Positions 1-8,403 of a stretch of 49,383 nucleotides of DNA are shown here, in pieces (position 1 is the first letter of the stretch; the number at the start of each line of letters is the position of its first letter). Position numbers and translations under genes: made by a program. Below the pieces are notes generated by a model that was not told where the DNA came from, did not search any database, and was given only the letters and a program-made list of their open reading frames with translations. Source of the DNA: DAOTWA01 sp034435955 (GTDB lineage: Bacteria > Chloroflexota > Anaerolineae > Anaerolineales > Anaerolineaceae); NCBI GenBank assembly GCA_034435955.1, contig DAOTWA010000037.1, forward strand, positions 1-49,383. Reading direction: 5' to 3'.

Positions 1-452
1 AACCGCGGTGATGGCCTCGCGTCCCCCCTGTGGGGATCAAAGGGCTGAGGGAATAAAAAAAGCCGCCCGAGCAGCGACTTGTAAGCCTTTTTGTGCCCCC
101 ACGCGGATTCGAACCGCGATGATGGCCTCGCGTCCCCCCTGTGGGGATCAAAGGGCTGAGGGAATAAAAAAAGCCGCCCGAGCAACGACTTGTAAGCCTT
201 TTTGTGCCCCCACGCGGATTCGAACCGCGGTGATGGCCTCGCGTCCCCCCTGTGGGGATCAAAGGGCTGAGGGAATAAAAAAAGCCGCCCGAGCAGCGAC
301 TGGTAAGCCTTTTTGTGCCCCCACGCGGATTCGAACCGCGGTGATGGCCTCGCGTCCCCCCTGTGGGGATCAAAGGGCTGAGGGAATAAAAAAAGCCGCC
401 CGAGCAGCGACTAGTAAGCCTTTTTGTGCCCCCACGCGGATTCGAACCGCGG
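1..452. repeat. 111-bp tandem repeat array derived from the 3' part of tRNA-Glu
   Basis: Four consecutive 111-bp units precede the intact tRNA-Glu, and the window opens inside the array. The tRNA acceptor/T-arm segment starts at 94, 205, 316 and, in the intact gene, 427, exactly 111 apart each time. Units differ by only a few bases, for example cttgtaag, ctggtaag and ctagtaag. Read on the minus strand, each unit holds the T arm and 3' acceptor strand of tRNA-Glu, a short spacer, a terminator hairpin with a T-run, and a GC-rich hairpin. Similarity to the tRNA stops at about 452. Because 111 is 37 codons, one plus-strand frame stays open through the array. That is a by-product of the repeat length and I do not call a gene. 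Confidence 0.93.
388..408 (-). terminator. Intrinsic terminator of tRNA-Glu, repeated in every array unit
   Basis: On the minus strand, GCTGC-TCGG-GCGGC forms a short stem with one G-U pair and is followed by seven T. It lies about 19 nt past the tRNA 3' end. The same element recurs 111, 222 and 333 bases lower, at about 277-297, 166-186 and 55-75. Any transcript that enters the array would therefore meet four terminators in series. Confidence 0.6.
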
Positions 453-500
453 TTATAGCCTTGAAAGGGCTGTGTCCTAGTCCACTAGACCATGGGGGCA
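427..500 (-). tRNA. tRNA-Glu (anticodon TTC)
   Basis: The minus strand folds as a complete 74-nt cloverleaf. The acceptor strands TGCCCCC and GGGGGCA pair fully. The D arm contains GGTCTAGTGGACTAGGAC, the anticodon loop is CTTTCAA with anticodon TTC, and the T arm is CCGCGGTTCGAATCCGCG. The D-arm and anticodon region match the usual bacterial tRNA-Glu pattern. CCA is not encoded. The gene lies just downstream of the histidine kinase on the same strand and is followed by the tandem array built from its own 3' part. Confidence 0.95.
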
Positions 501-514
501 GCGGGTGGATTTTA

Positions 515-3500
515 TCATTCCTCATGATGGGGGTCAAGCGAAATCTCGGTCTGCAACGCCGCGGAGACGCGGCTATACTCCGCTTCCAGGGCGACCAGGC
601 GGGCGGGAGCGCCATCCAGATGCCCTTTCCGTCCCATGGTCTCCAGTTCCAGGGCCAGGCCGGACAGCCGGCGGGCACCCAGGTTGGCGCTTGACCCCTT
701 GAGTCCGTGGGCGATGCGCTGCACAGCCGAGGCGTCTCCCCGTTGCACGGCGCTGCGCAAATCCTCGATCGAGCGAGTGGACTCACGTAAAAAGGCGCGC
801 ACGATCTGCGCGAAGAAATCAGGCGCCGCGCCATCTTTCTGCAGCGAGCGAATTTCGCCAATTACCTGGGGATCGAGGGGGCTTTCCATGGTCGAAGGCG
901 TCTCCGCCTGGGCAGGGCGGGGGGCAGCAAGGCGCGGAGACGCCATCCAACGCGAGACGGTACGGGCAAGATCATCCAGACTGACCGGCTTGCTGATGTA
1001 ATCATCCATGCCGGCCGCCAGGCAGGCCTCACGATCGCCTTCCAGAGCGTCGGCGGTCATGGCCACAATGGGGAAACGCTGCTCGCCGCCCGCTTCGAGC
1101 TGGCGAATGGTGCGCGCTGCTGTAAAGCCATCCATCTCGGGCATGTGGCAGTCAATCAACAGCAGGCCATAGCGCTCAGGGTGTTCCAGCAGCGCCTCGA
1201 TAGCCTGGCGGCCGTTGGAAACCACATCCACGGTGTAACCCAGCTTCTCCAACTGCAACGCGGCCAATTTTTGATTGGCAGGATTGTCCTCAGCCAAAAG
1301 GACAACCGGCTGCTCCGGTGAGGAATGGGCGAACACAGCCGGCGTCTCTTTGGCAGGCCATGCAGCGTTCTGGCCAGCCGGCTCAGTCACGGCCGGCGTT
1401 TTCCCTGACGACAGGCTCTCCACGGCGGAAAGCAGTTGCGCCCGGCGGATGGGTCGGGTCAGGCAGGCGGCGAAGCCTGCGCTCACCGCGCTTTGTGCGA
1501 GGGCGCGGTCGTCGAATCCGAGCAGGAGGATCAGGCTGACTTTGCGCAGGCGGCGGTCGCGGCGGACTTCCCCGGCCAGCGCCAGCGGATTCAAATCTGA
1601 AAAGCCGCTGTCGATGACCGCCACATGGAAAGGTTTATGGGCTTTGTGCGCGTCGATCAGACGAGGGATGAAGCCGGCTGCCTCCCCGACGGTCTCGACG
1701 ACCGCGGAGCAGGCCTCCAGATAGGCGCCAATGGTCTCGCGGGTGGAGGCATGGCTGGATAGAACGAGGCAGCGAACGGCGCTCAGATCGGGCAGGGCGA
1801 CGGGGTGGGCGGCCGATGCGCCCAGGAGAGGAACTTCAAACCAGAACAAGGAGCCCTGGTTCTCGGCGCTGTCCACCCCGATGCGGCCGTCCATCAGTTC
1901 CACCAGGTGCCTGGCGATGGCCAGTCCCAAGCCGGTGCCGCCGTATTTACGGGTGGTATTGCCCGCGGCCTGGGTGAAGGGGTTGAACAGGCGCGAACGT
2001 TCCTCGGGCGTGATGCCGATGCCGGTATCGCGCACTTCGAAGCGCACCCGCAGGGTATCTCCACTGCGCTCACCGGCCTCGGCCCGCACCACAACCTGCC
2101 CGGCATCGGTGAATTTGACCGCGTTGCCGATCAAATTGACCAGCACCTGGCGCAAGCGCGTCGGGTCGCCGACGAGGAGATCGGGGAGGCGCGGGTCCAC
2201 CCAGACCACCAGGGGCAGCTTCTTCTCTTCGGCCCTGGAGGCGAGCAGCTCGGCAGAGGTTTCTACCAGATTGGCGAGGTCGAAGGGGATGCTCTCCAGC
2301 TCGAGCCGGCCGGCCTCGATCTTCGAGAAGTCGAGGATATCGTTAATGAGAGCCAGGAGAAGCTCCGCCGAATCGTGCACGATGTTGATATATTCGCGCT
2401 GCTGGTCAGTGAGGGGTGTGTCGCGCAGCAGCTCAATCATGCCAAGGACCGCGTTCATGGGTGTGCGGATCTCATGGCTCATGTTGGCCAGGAATTCGGA
2501 CTTAAGGCGAGAGGCCTGGATCGCCTGGTCGCGGGCTTCGGATAGAACCCGGTTCTTGCGAGCGATCTCCTGGGTGTAAATCTGAAGCTGCTCGGTGTAC
2601 TGCTGACGCTGTATCTCGCCGCCGATCCATTGGGCCATCAGGCGCAGAAATTCACGATCGGCGCCGCTGAAGGCTGTCTGGCGGGGATGCAGGCTGGAGA
2701 AGCTCAGGGTGCCATAGACGTCGCCGCCCAGCAGGACCGGCACTCCCAGATAAGCCTCGATCTTTTTGGCGCGGTAGCAGGGATGCTCGGCCCACTCGCT
2801 CTGGCCGGCATGATGGATGGCGACGACCGCACCCATCTCAATGGCTTCACGCGCATAGCTCTGCTGCAGGGGCAGGCTGGCCTCTATGGGCGGTTCATCT
2901 CCGCTCTGGCAACTCTCGATCACGGTCAGGTCTGCGCCTGCTAGACGGGCGAGGATGCCGGTCTCCAATCCGAAGTAGCGGCAGCCCATTTCCAGGATGG
3001 CGCGCAGCTTGCCGGTGAAGTCCATCTCCTGCGAAGAGGAAATATCGTAGAGGGAACGGATGGCCTCCTGTTCTTTGCGGAGGGCCTCTTCAGCCTGCCG
3101 GCGTTCGGTGATGTCAGTCAGCGTGCCGGCGACGCCGAGGGGTGCGCCATGGGCGTCAGCCAGCAAGCGGGCGAAAACAGCCATCCAGCGGTAGCCAGCG
3201 GCGCTGGTGCGGAAGCGCAGTTCGCCGCTCCATGCGTTGACTTCCCTGGCGCAAAGGGAGGAGAAGTCGCGGCGGGCGCGTTCCTGATCGTCCGGGTGGA
3301 CGAAATCGTAAAGTTCCAGGCCGAGACTTTCCTCGATGGGAAAGCCGGTGATCGCGGTCCAGGCGGGGTTCAGGAAAGCCCAGCGCCCGGTCACGCCGGT
3401 CTGGAAGATCACCTCGCTGACGCTCTCCACAACGGAGCGGTAGCGGCTTTCACTTTTCCGCAGGTTTTCTTCCACCCTGCGGCGCTCGGTCAGGTCACCG

Positions 3501-4543
3501 ATCACCAGGATGGCGCCGCAAATTTCGCCTTCGCGGCGGCGGGGCGCGGCGCTGACCAGCGCGTAAAGGCCGCTGCCGTCCGTGCGCAGCAAACGCATCT
3601 CAACTGAAGCGGTCTCGCCGGCGGTCCAGGCGTAATGGATCAGGCTGAGGGCGCTGCTCTCGTCCGGGTGGGCCAGGTCGGCCAAGGTGCGGCCCAGCAA
3701 GGCATCGGGGGCGCAGCCGAGCATGCGCGCAAGGGCGGGATTGACGAAGTCGAAGCAGCCTTCCAGATCGGTAACAGCCAGACCCTGCCCCATGGCCGAC
3801 ATGACCTGGACGGCGAAGTCGCGTTGCATCTGGACTTCGCGAGCGGCCTGTTTCGGCTCGCTGATATCGCGGACGACGGCAAACAAGGCTTGTTTACCGC
3901 CGTATTGAATGGCGCTCAGACTGATCTCGACATCAACCTGGCTGCCGAAGGCGCGCTTCAGGCGGCTCTCCGCCGCGAGCGAGCCGCCGTTCTCGACGAT
4001 GCGTTTGAGATCGGCCTCGAGGCGCTCGTCGGGCTCGATTAGCTCGAACAGGGTAAGCTCGTAGATGTGCGGTGGGAAGACGCCGAGCAGATTCTGGAGA
4101 GTAGAATTGGCCTCCAACAGATGGAGGCTTTCCGCGTCCAGGACTGCCAGGCCATCGCGGGCCTGTTCAACAATGGAATAGTAGAGGGCTTCGCTCTCGA
4201 GCTGTTTGCGCCGGGTCAACTCAAGAGCGGTGAGTATGCGGTCGATGGCCTGAGCCAGGTGAGCGAGCTCGTTCTCGCCGGAAACATCCAGCCGGGAGGA
4301 AAGGTCTACGCGGGCGGAAATGCGGCGAACCTCCTCGGCCATGCGGTCGATGCGGGCGCGCAAGCGGCGTTCTGAGCCAGCCAGGTGAAATGCCAGCGCG
4401 GCCAGACCGGCGGCAAGCACCCACCCCAGCACGCGCAGCCCGGTTTGCATGCCCGGGGGGTTTGAGAACATGGCGAAGACGCCCGCCGCGAAGATGGCGA
4501 GTACACCGCCGGCGATCAGCCAGATTTTCGTTCCGGATCTCAT
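515..4543 (-). CDS. Hybrid sensor histidine kinase (HAMP-PAS3-GAF-HisKA-HATPase-REC2-Hpt)
   Basis: This 1342-residue membrane-anchored phosphorelay kinase resembles BarA/ArcB-type hybrids. Two membrane segments (about 8-26 and 37-54) leave almost no external loop, so sensing is probably cytoplasmic or within the membrane. They are followed by HAMP (about 54-107), three PAS domains (about 118-232, 243-360 and 365-490) and a GAF domain (about 500-655). The HisKA domain has its phosphoacceptor in NMSHEIRTPMN. The HATPase shows DTGIGI and GGTGLGLAI. A degenerate receiver lacks the acidic pair at its N-terminus (LSSHAS). A complete receiver (LLAEDN, LLIDCHMPEMDG, SKPV) and a C-terminal Hpt domain (AHGLKGSS) follow. 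All relay modules sit in one chain, and no partner regulator lies next to it. The signal is not evident. Confidence 0.93.
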   Translation of the reverse strand: MRSGTKIWLIAGGVLAIFAAGVFAMFSNPPGMQTGLRVLGWVLAAGLAALAFHLAGSERRLRARIDRMAEEVRRISARVDLSSRLDVSGENELAHLAQAIDRILTALELTRRKQLESEALYYSIVEQARDGLAVLDAESLHLLEANSTLQNLLGVFPPHIYELTLFELIEPDERLEADLKRIVENGGSLAAESRLKRAFGSQVDVEISLSAIQYGGKQALFAVVRDISEPKQAAREVQMQRDFAVQVMSAMGQGLAVTDLEGCFDFVNPALARMLGCAPDALLGRTLADLAHPDESSALSLIHYAWTAGETASVEMRLLRTDGSGLYALVSAAPRRREGEICGAILVIGDLTERRRVEENLRKSESRYRSVVESVSEVIFQTGVTGRWAFLNPAWTAITGFPIEESLGLELYDFVHPDDQERARRDFSSLCAREVNAWSGELRFRTSAAGYRWMAVFARLLADAHGAPLGVAGTLTDITERRQAEEALRKEQEAIRSLYDISSSQEMDFTGKLRAILEMGCRYFGLETGILARLAGADLTVIESCQSGDEPPIEASLPLQQSYAREAIEMGAVVAIHHAGQSEWAEHPCYRAKKIEAYLGVPVLLGGDVYGTLSFSSLHPRQTAFSGADREFLRLMAQWIGGEIQRQQYTEQLQIYTQEIARKNRVLSEARDQAIQASRLKSEFLANMSHEIRTPMNAVLGMIELLRDTPLTDQQREYINIVHDSAELLLALINDILDFSKIEAGRLELESIPFDLANLVETSAELLASRAEEKKLPLVVWVDPRLPDLLVGDPTRLRQVLVNLIGNAVKFTDAGQVVVRAEAGERSGDTLRVRFEVRDTGIGITPEERSRLFNPFTQAAGNTTRKYGGTGLGLAIARHLVELMDGRIGVDSAENQGSLFWFEVPLLGASAAHPVALPDLSAVRCLVLSSHASTRETIGAYLEACSAVVETVGEAAGFIPRLIDAHKAHKPFHVAVIDSGFSDLNPLALAGEVRRDRRLRKVSLILLLGFDDRALAQSAVSAGFAACLTRPIRRAQLLSAVESLSSGKTPAVTEPAGQNAAWPAKETPAVFAHSSPEQPVVLLAEDNPANQKLAALQLEKLGYTVDVVSNGRQAIEALLEHPERYGLLLIDCHMPEMDGFTAARTIRQLEAGGEQRFPIVAMTADALEGDREACLAAGMDDYISKPVSLDDLARTVSRWMASPRLAAPRPAQAETPSTMESPLDPQVIGEIRSLQKDGAAPDFFAQIVRAFLRESTRSIEDLRSAVQRGDASAVQRIAHGLKGSSANLGARRLSGLALELETMGRKGHLDGAPARLVALEAEYSRVSAALQTEISLDPHHEE

Positions 4544-4865
4544 AGGAACATGCTCAAGACCGGTTCACAAAGTTGAAGTTGAGATAAAAGGGGCAGAGGC
4601 GCTTGAGGGATCGCGCCGCCAAGGTGTTTGCTGAGCTATGTTCCCCTGTTCAACTCATGCGCCTGGAGCTGGTGGCGCATCGAGCAGGGTTCCAAGGAAC
4701 GTGCCAGATCGAGGGCGGAGGAGGGGGCCATCCGTCCACGAAAAGGACACGAATATACGAATGAGCGCCGCCAACCCGACAGGGAAAGCCTTCGGGTAGG
4801 GGATGAGAAGGGCTTTGCTCAAGGCAGGAGGGGATTTCGCAGGATGAGGCCGATGTGGGTTTGAT
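4544..4865. other. Intergenic region without a recognisable gene
   Basis: These 322 bp lie between the kinase start and the SRAP stop, both on the minus strand. I see no convincing reading frame, RNA or terminator. The stretch around 4730-4765 reads on the minus strand as ATTCGTGTCCTTTTCGTGG followed by ACGG. It resembles short 'ATTCGTGTCC' intergenic repeats that I have met in related genomes, but there is only one copy here. Confidence 0.4.
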
Positions 4866-5552
4866 TCACAACGCTGGTGCCTGGAGCGGTCGGATACACC
4901 CGGGTTCGTCGTTGGCGGGGCTGTTGACCTTGCTGGAGACAGGGTAGGCTTCCATAAGATCGGCCGGCAGGGGGCGGAGCAGCTCCTGCAGATGCGATGG
5001 GGCGGCCGAGACGTCCAGCCAGGCCCACAAGGCGTCGCCGGTGAGGATGGCCGGCATGCGATCGTGCACCGGCGCAACGACCTCGTTGGCTGGGCAGGTG
5101 ATGATGGTAGCGGAACGCACTTCTTCCTCGGGTCTGGGGCGCCAGACATCCCACAAGCCGGCGAAGGCGAAGGGCTTCCCATCCTTCAGACGGAAGTAAT
5201 ATGGCTGGGCGCCCTTGGGGCTGCCGCCGTCGCGGCGCTGCCACTCGTAAAAACCGGTAGCCAGAATCAGGCAGCGTTGGCGAGCGAACGGGCGGCGAAA
5301 AGCAGGCTTCCCGGCGAGCGTTTCGGAGCGGGCGTTAATCAAACGCGCGCCGATGGCTGCGTCCTTAGCCCAGGAGGGAATCAGGCCCCAGCGGAAGAGG
5401 CGCACATCCCGCGAGAGCGGATCGGTCACCACTGCCACCGGCTGGGTGGGCGCGATGTTGTAGCGCGGGGTCAGGTCGGGAGGCATCTCGCCCAGCTCGA
5501 GTTCCTCGCGCAGCTCATCGGGGTCCAGGATCAGCGTAAATCGTCCACACAT
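4866..5552 (-). CDS. SRAP-domain abasic-site/DNA-protein crosslink protein (YedK/HMCES family)
   Basis: The protein is 228 residues, the usual size for the family. It starts MCGRF, so Cys2 is exposed after methionine removal and can form the thiazolidine crosslink with abasic sites in single-stranded DNA. The other family residues are present: Asn32 in YNIAPTQ, Asn73 in NARSET, Glu103 in GFYEW and His163 in HDRMP. The RWGLIPSWA segment is typical. An AGGA ribosome-binding site lies about 9 nt upstream of the ATG. The gene is divergent from ftcD with about 78 bp between the starts. By family knowledge it protects stalled forks; nothing local shows how it is regulated. Confidence 0.95.
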   Translation of the reverse strand: MCGRFTLILDPDELREELELGEMPPDLTPRYNIAPTQPVAVVTDPLSRDVRLFRWGLIPSWAKDAAIGARLINARSETLAGKPAFRRPFARQRCLILATGFYEWQRRDGGSPKGAQPYYFRLKDGKPFAFAGLWDVWRPRPEEEVRSATIITCPANEVVAPVHDRMPAILTGDALWAWLDVSAAPSHLQELLRPLPADLMEAYPVSSKVNSPANDEPGCIRPLQAPAL

Positions 5553-5572
5553 GGCATTATTCCTTTCGTAAA

Positions 5573-5603
5573 TTGTAGCATGGACGTCAAGGTTGGATAT
5601 AAT
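5573..5603 (+). promoter_or_regulatory. Probable sigma-70-type promoter for ftcD
   Basis: A perfect TATAAT box (5598-5603) sits about 27 bp before the ftcD start. The best upstream match is TTGTAG at 5573-5578, with a long 19-bp spacer, so the -35 is weak. The region lies between two divergent genes. Confidence 0.45.
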
Positions 5604-5630
5604 TGCCCTATCTCACTCGAAGAGGGAAAC

Positions 5631-7178
5631 ATGCCCAACCCGCTGGTCGAATGCATCCCTAATTTTTCTGAAGCGCGCCGTCCGGAGGTCGTCGAGGCAA
5701 TCCTGGCGGCCATCGAGGCCGTTCCGGGCGTCCATGTGCTGGATCGTCATTCCGATCTGGATCACAACCGCACGGTGGTGACCTTTGTTGGCGCCCCAGG
5801 CCCGGTCGAGGAGGCCGCTTATCAGGGCATCAAGAAGGCGGCGGAGTTGATCGACCTGAATTTCCACCGCGGCGAGCACCCGCGCATCGGCGCCACCGAC
5901 GTGGTGCCGTTTGTGCCGATCGCCGAAATAACCATGCAGGAGTGTGTGGAGATGGCCCGGCGGTTGGGAAAACGGGTGGCTGATGAGCTGGGCATCCCGG
6001 TTTATCTGTACGAGGAGGCGGCCACCCGTCCGGAGCGCCAGAACCTGGAGAACATTCGCCGCGGTCAGTTCGAGGGGCTGAAGGCGGAGATCGAAACCAA
6101 CCCTGAGCGCAAGCCGGATTTCGGCCCCAGCCGCCTGAGCGGGGCAGGCGCCACGGTGATTGGCGCGCGGGCTCCGCTGATCGCCTATAACGTTTACCTG
6201 ACGACCGACGAAGTCTCTATCGCGCAAAAGATTGCCAAGGCGGTGCGCAACTCATCCGGCGGACTGCGTTACGTCAAAGCGCTGGGCATGCTGGTGGAAG
6301 GGAGGGCGCAGGTCTCGATGAACCTGACCAATTTCCGCCAGACGCCCATGCACCGGGTGGTGGAGATGGTGCGCCGCGAGGCGGAGCGCTATGGGGTGTC
6401 CATCCACCACAGCGAAGTGGTGGGGTTGATTCCCGAGGCGGCGCTGGTCGAGGCAGCTCAGTGGTACCTGCAAATCGACGATTTTCAGCCGGAGCAGGTG
6501 CTCGAGCAGCGCCTCTACAGTCTGATGGCCGAGCGGCGCGAGCCAGCCGCTGCGCCAGGCGAGAGATTCCTGGACGAGCTGGCCGCCGGAACGGCCACGC
6601 CTGGCGGCGGCAGCGCCTCGGCTTACGCGGGAGCCATGGCGGCTGCGCTGATCGCCATGGTGGCGCGCCTGACCGTCGGAAAGAAGAAGTACGCCGAAGT
6701 TGAGACTCAGATGCAGGAAATCATCGAAAGGGCAGAAGGGCTGCGCTCACGGTTGCAGGCAGCGGTGCAGGAAGATGCGAAGGCGTTCGAGACGCTGATG
6801 CAGGCCTTCAAGCTGCCCAAGGGCAGCGCAGAAGAGCAGGCGGCCCGCGAAGAATCCATCCAGGCCGCCACCCGCCAGGCGGCTGAAGTGCCCCTGTCGG
6901 TGGCCAGTATGGCGGTTGAAGCACTTGAGCTGGCTGCCCGCGTGGCGGAGAAAGGCAACACCAACGCGCTGTCCGATGCAGGTACGGGCGCGGCCATGGC
7001 GGTGGCAGCGCTGAGCGGAGCCGCGCTCAATGTGCGAACGAACCTCCTCAGCCTGAACGATGAAGATTATGTGCGCAGCGCTCTGGCGCGCATCCACGAG
7101 CTATGGGAGCAGGCCAGGCGTTATGAGCAGGCGGTGCACCAGGCTTTGCAGGATCGAGGCAGCATCACGCTGCCGTGA
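5631..7178 (+). CDS. ftcD: Glutamate formiminotransferase / formimidoyltetrahydrofolate cyclodeaminase (fused)
   Basis: A 515-residue bifunctional enzyme of histidine degradation and one-carbon metabolism. The N-terminal part (about 1-295) is the formiminotransferase, beginning MPNPLVECIPNFSE, with DHNRTVVTF and GEHPRIGATDVVPF near the active site. It transfers the formimino group from N-formimino-glutamate to tetrahydrofolate. The C-terminal part (about 310-515) is the helical cyclodeaminase, with GTATPGGGSASAYAGAM and KGNTNALSDAGTGA. The frame is open upstream to 4992, but homology begins at this ATG, which has GAGGG just upstream. The chain matches the animal-type fusion rather than the separate bacterial enzymes. 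No hut genes are adjacent. Confidence 0.95.
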   Translation: MPNPLVECIPNFSEARRPEVVEAILAAIEAVPGVHVLDRHSDLDHNRTVVTFVGAPGPVEEAAYQGIKKAAELIDLNFHRGEHPRIGATDVVPFVPIAEITMQECVEMARRLGKRVADELGIPVYLYEEAATRPERQNLENIRRGQFEGLKAEIETNPERKPDFGPSRLSGAGATVIGARAPLIAYNVYLTTDEVSIAQKIAKAVRNSSGGLRYVKALGMLVEGRAQVSMNLTNFRQTPMHRVVEMVRREAERYGVSIHHSEVVGLIPEAALVEAAQWYLQIDDFQPEQVLEQRLYSLMAERREPAAAPGERFLDELAAGTATPGGGSASAYAGAMAAALIAMVARLTVGKKKYAEVETQMQEIIERAEGLRSRLQAAVQEDAKAFETLMQAFKLPKGSAEEQAAREESIQAATRQAAEVPLSVASMAVEALELAARVAEKGNTNALSDAGTGAAMAVAALSGAALNVRTNLLSLNDEDYVRSALARIHELWEQARRYEQAVHQALQDRGSITLP

Positions 7179-7255
7179 GCGATTGGCCCCCTTTTTTCGG
7201 GCAGAGCGGAGATTTTTAAGGTTATATTTTTATTCTCGAAGGATGGAGCGCGGCA

Positions 7256-7810
7256 ATGGGCTTGAAACCTGACCACTGGATACGCCGGATGGCTCGCGAG
7301 AAAGGAATGATCGAGCCATTCGTGGAGGGGCAGAAGCGGGACGGCGTGGTGTCCTATGGACTGTCGTCTTACGGTTACGACATCCGTGTCGCTGACGAGT
7401 TCAAGATTTTCACCAACGTGTATTCGGCAATTGTCGACCCCAAGAACTTTGATACGCGCTCGATGATCGATTACAAGGGGGAGGTGTGCATCATCCCGCC
7501 CAACTCGTTCGCTCTGGCGCGCACGGTTGAATATTTCCGCATCCCGCGCAACATCCTGACGGTGTGTGTGGGCAAAAGCACTTATGCGCGCTGCGGCATC
7601 ATCGTGAACGTGACGCCCTTCGAGCCAGAATGGGAGGGGTACGTCACGCTCGAGATATCGAACACCACTCCGTTGCCGGCCAAGATTTATGCCAACGAGG
7701 GCATTGCCCAGGTGCTGTTCTTTGAAGGTGACGAGCAATGCGAGGTGTCGTACGCCGATAAAAAAGGCAAGTATCAGCGGCAGCAGTCCATCGTGCTGCC
7801 GAAGTTATAG
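7256..7810 (+). CDS. dcd: dCTP deaminase
   Basis: A 184-residue cytosolic enzyme that converts dCTP to dUTP for thymidylate synthesis. The family motifs are clear: SYGLSSYGYDIRV, the nucleotide-binding segment GKSTYARCG (Lys107-Arg112), and the catalytic glutamate Glu133 in GYVTLEISN. The chain ends QRQQSIVLPKL, like close homologues. Some family members also hydrolyse dUTP, and sequence reading alone does not exclude that here. The gene follows ftcD after 77 bp on the same strand and ends at a hairpin shared with the convergent mscL. Confidence 0.95.
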   Translation: MGLKPDHWIRRMAREKGMIEPFVEGQKRDGVVSYGLSSYGYDIRVADEFKIFTNVYSAIVDPKNFDTRSMIDYKGEVCIIPPNSFALARTVEYFRIPRNILTVCVGKSTYARCGIIVNVTPFEPEWEGYVTLEISNTTPLPAKIYANEGIAQVLFFEGDEQCEVSYADKKGKYQRQQSIVLPKL

Positions 7811-7831
7811 ATAACGAGGCTTATCTTTTGA

Positions 7832-7865
7832 AAGATGGCGGTGAAATAAACCGCCGTCTTTTCAT
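7832..7865. terminator. Bidirectional intrinsic terminator between dcd and mscL
   Basis: AAGATGGCGGT (7832-7842) pairs with ACCGCCGTCTT (7850-7860), with one G-U pair. T residues follow on the plus strand and an A-rich flank serves the minus strand. The two genes converge here. Confidence 0.8.
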
Positions 7866-7876
7866 TCGAATCTGGC

Positions 7877-8308
7877 TCAGGCGAGCTGTGAAGTGCAGTG
7901 CGGACAGCGGGTGGCTTTGAGCGGGATGAGCGAGTAGCAGTAGGGACACTCTTTGGTGTCTGCCACCGGGACAGGGGCTGGCTTTTGCAAGCGGTTGACT
8001 GCGCGCACCAGCAAGAACATGACCAGGGCAACAATGACGAAATTGATGATTGTGTTGATGAATATGCCGTAATTGAGAGTGGCTGCGCCGGCTTGCTTGG
8101 CCTGGGCGAGGGAGGCGTAGTTGCCGCCGGACAGGTTGACGTACAGGTTGGAGAAGTCCACCCGGCCGAGCAGCAGACCGAGGGGCGGCATGAGCACGTC
8201 TTCGACCAGGGATTTGACGATTGCGCCAAAGGCCGTGCCGAGGATAAAACCGATCGCCAGATCGATCAGATTTCCTCGAAGAGCAAATTCCCTGAACTCG
8301 CGCAACAT
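7877..8308 (-). CDS. mscL: Large-conductance mechanosensitive channel with C-terminal zinc ribbon
   Basis: A 143-residue MscL that forms a pentameric emergency pore opened by membrane tension. The N-terminal amphipathic helix and first membrane segment (MLREFREFALRGNLIDLAIG, about 1-40) are standard. The second membrane segment spans about 77-102. The usual charged C-terminal helix is replaced by a zinc-ribbon-like tail with two Cys pairs, Cys121/Cys124 (CPYC) and Cys135/Cys138 (CPHC). GAGGAGG lies 5 nt upstream of the ATG. The tail could bind zinc, but its effect on gating is unknown. Confidence 0.95.
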   Translation of the reverse strand: MLREFREFALRGNLIDLAIGFILGTAFGAIVKSLVEDVLMPPLGLLLGRVDFSNLYVNLSGGNYASLAQAKQAGAATLNYGIFINTIINFVIVALVMFLLVRAVNRLQKPAPVPVADTKECPYCYSLIPLKATRCPHCTSQLA

Positions 8309-8403
8309 GGATTCCTCCTCAGGCTTATGAATAGAAACTCGTCTGCTTCATTGTTCCACACTCTAAGGGGTATGTAAAGCGAAGGGCAGGTGAGACGAAG
8401 GAT

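Noticed and set aside
8..694. Open plus-strand frame coding four near-identical 37-residue repeats
   Set aside because: It exists because the 111-bp repeat is a multiple of three; the DNA is tRNA-derived and runs into the kinase gene on the other strand.
4725..4770. Possible dispersed 'ATTCGTGTCC' intergenic repeat
   Set aside because: Only one degenerate copy in the window, so repetition cannot be shown.
4992..5630. Long N-terminal extension of the ftcD frame
   Set aside because: It lies antisense to the SRAP gene and has no homology; the conserved start is at 5631.
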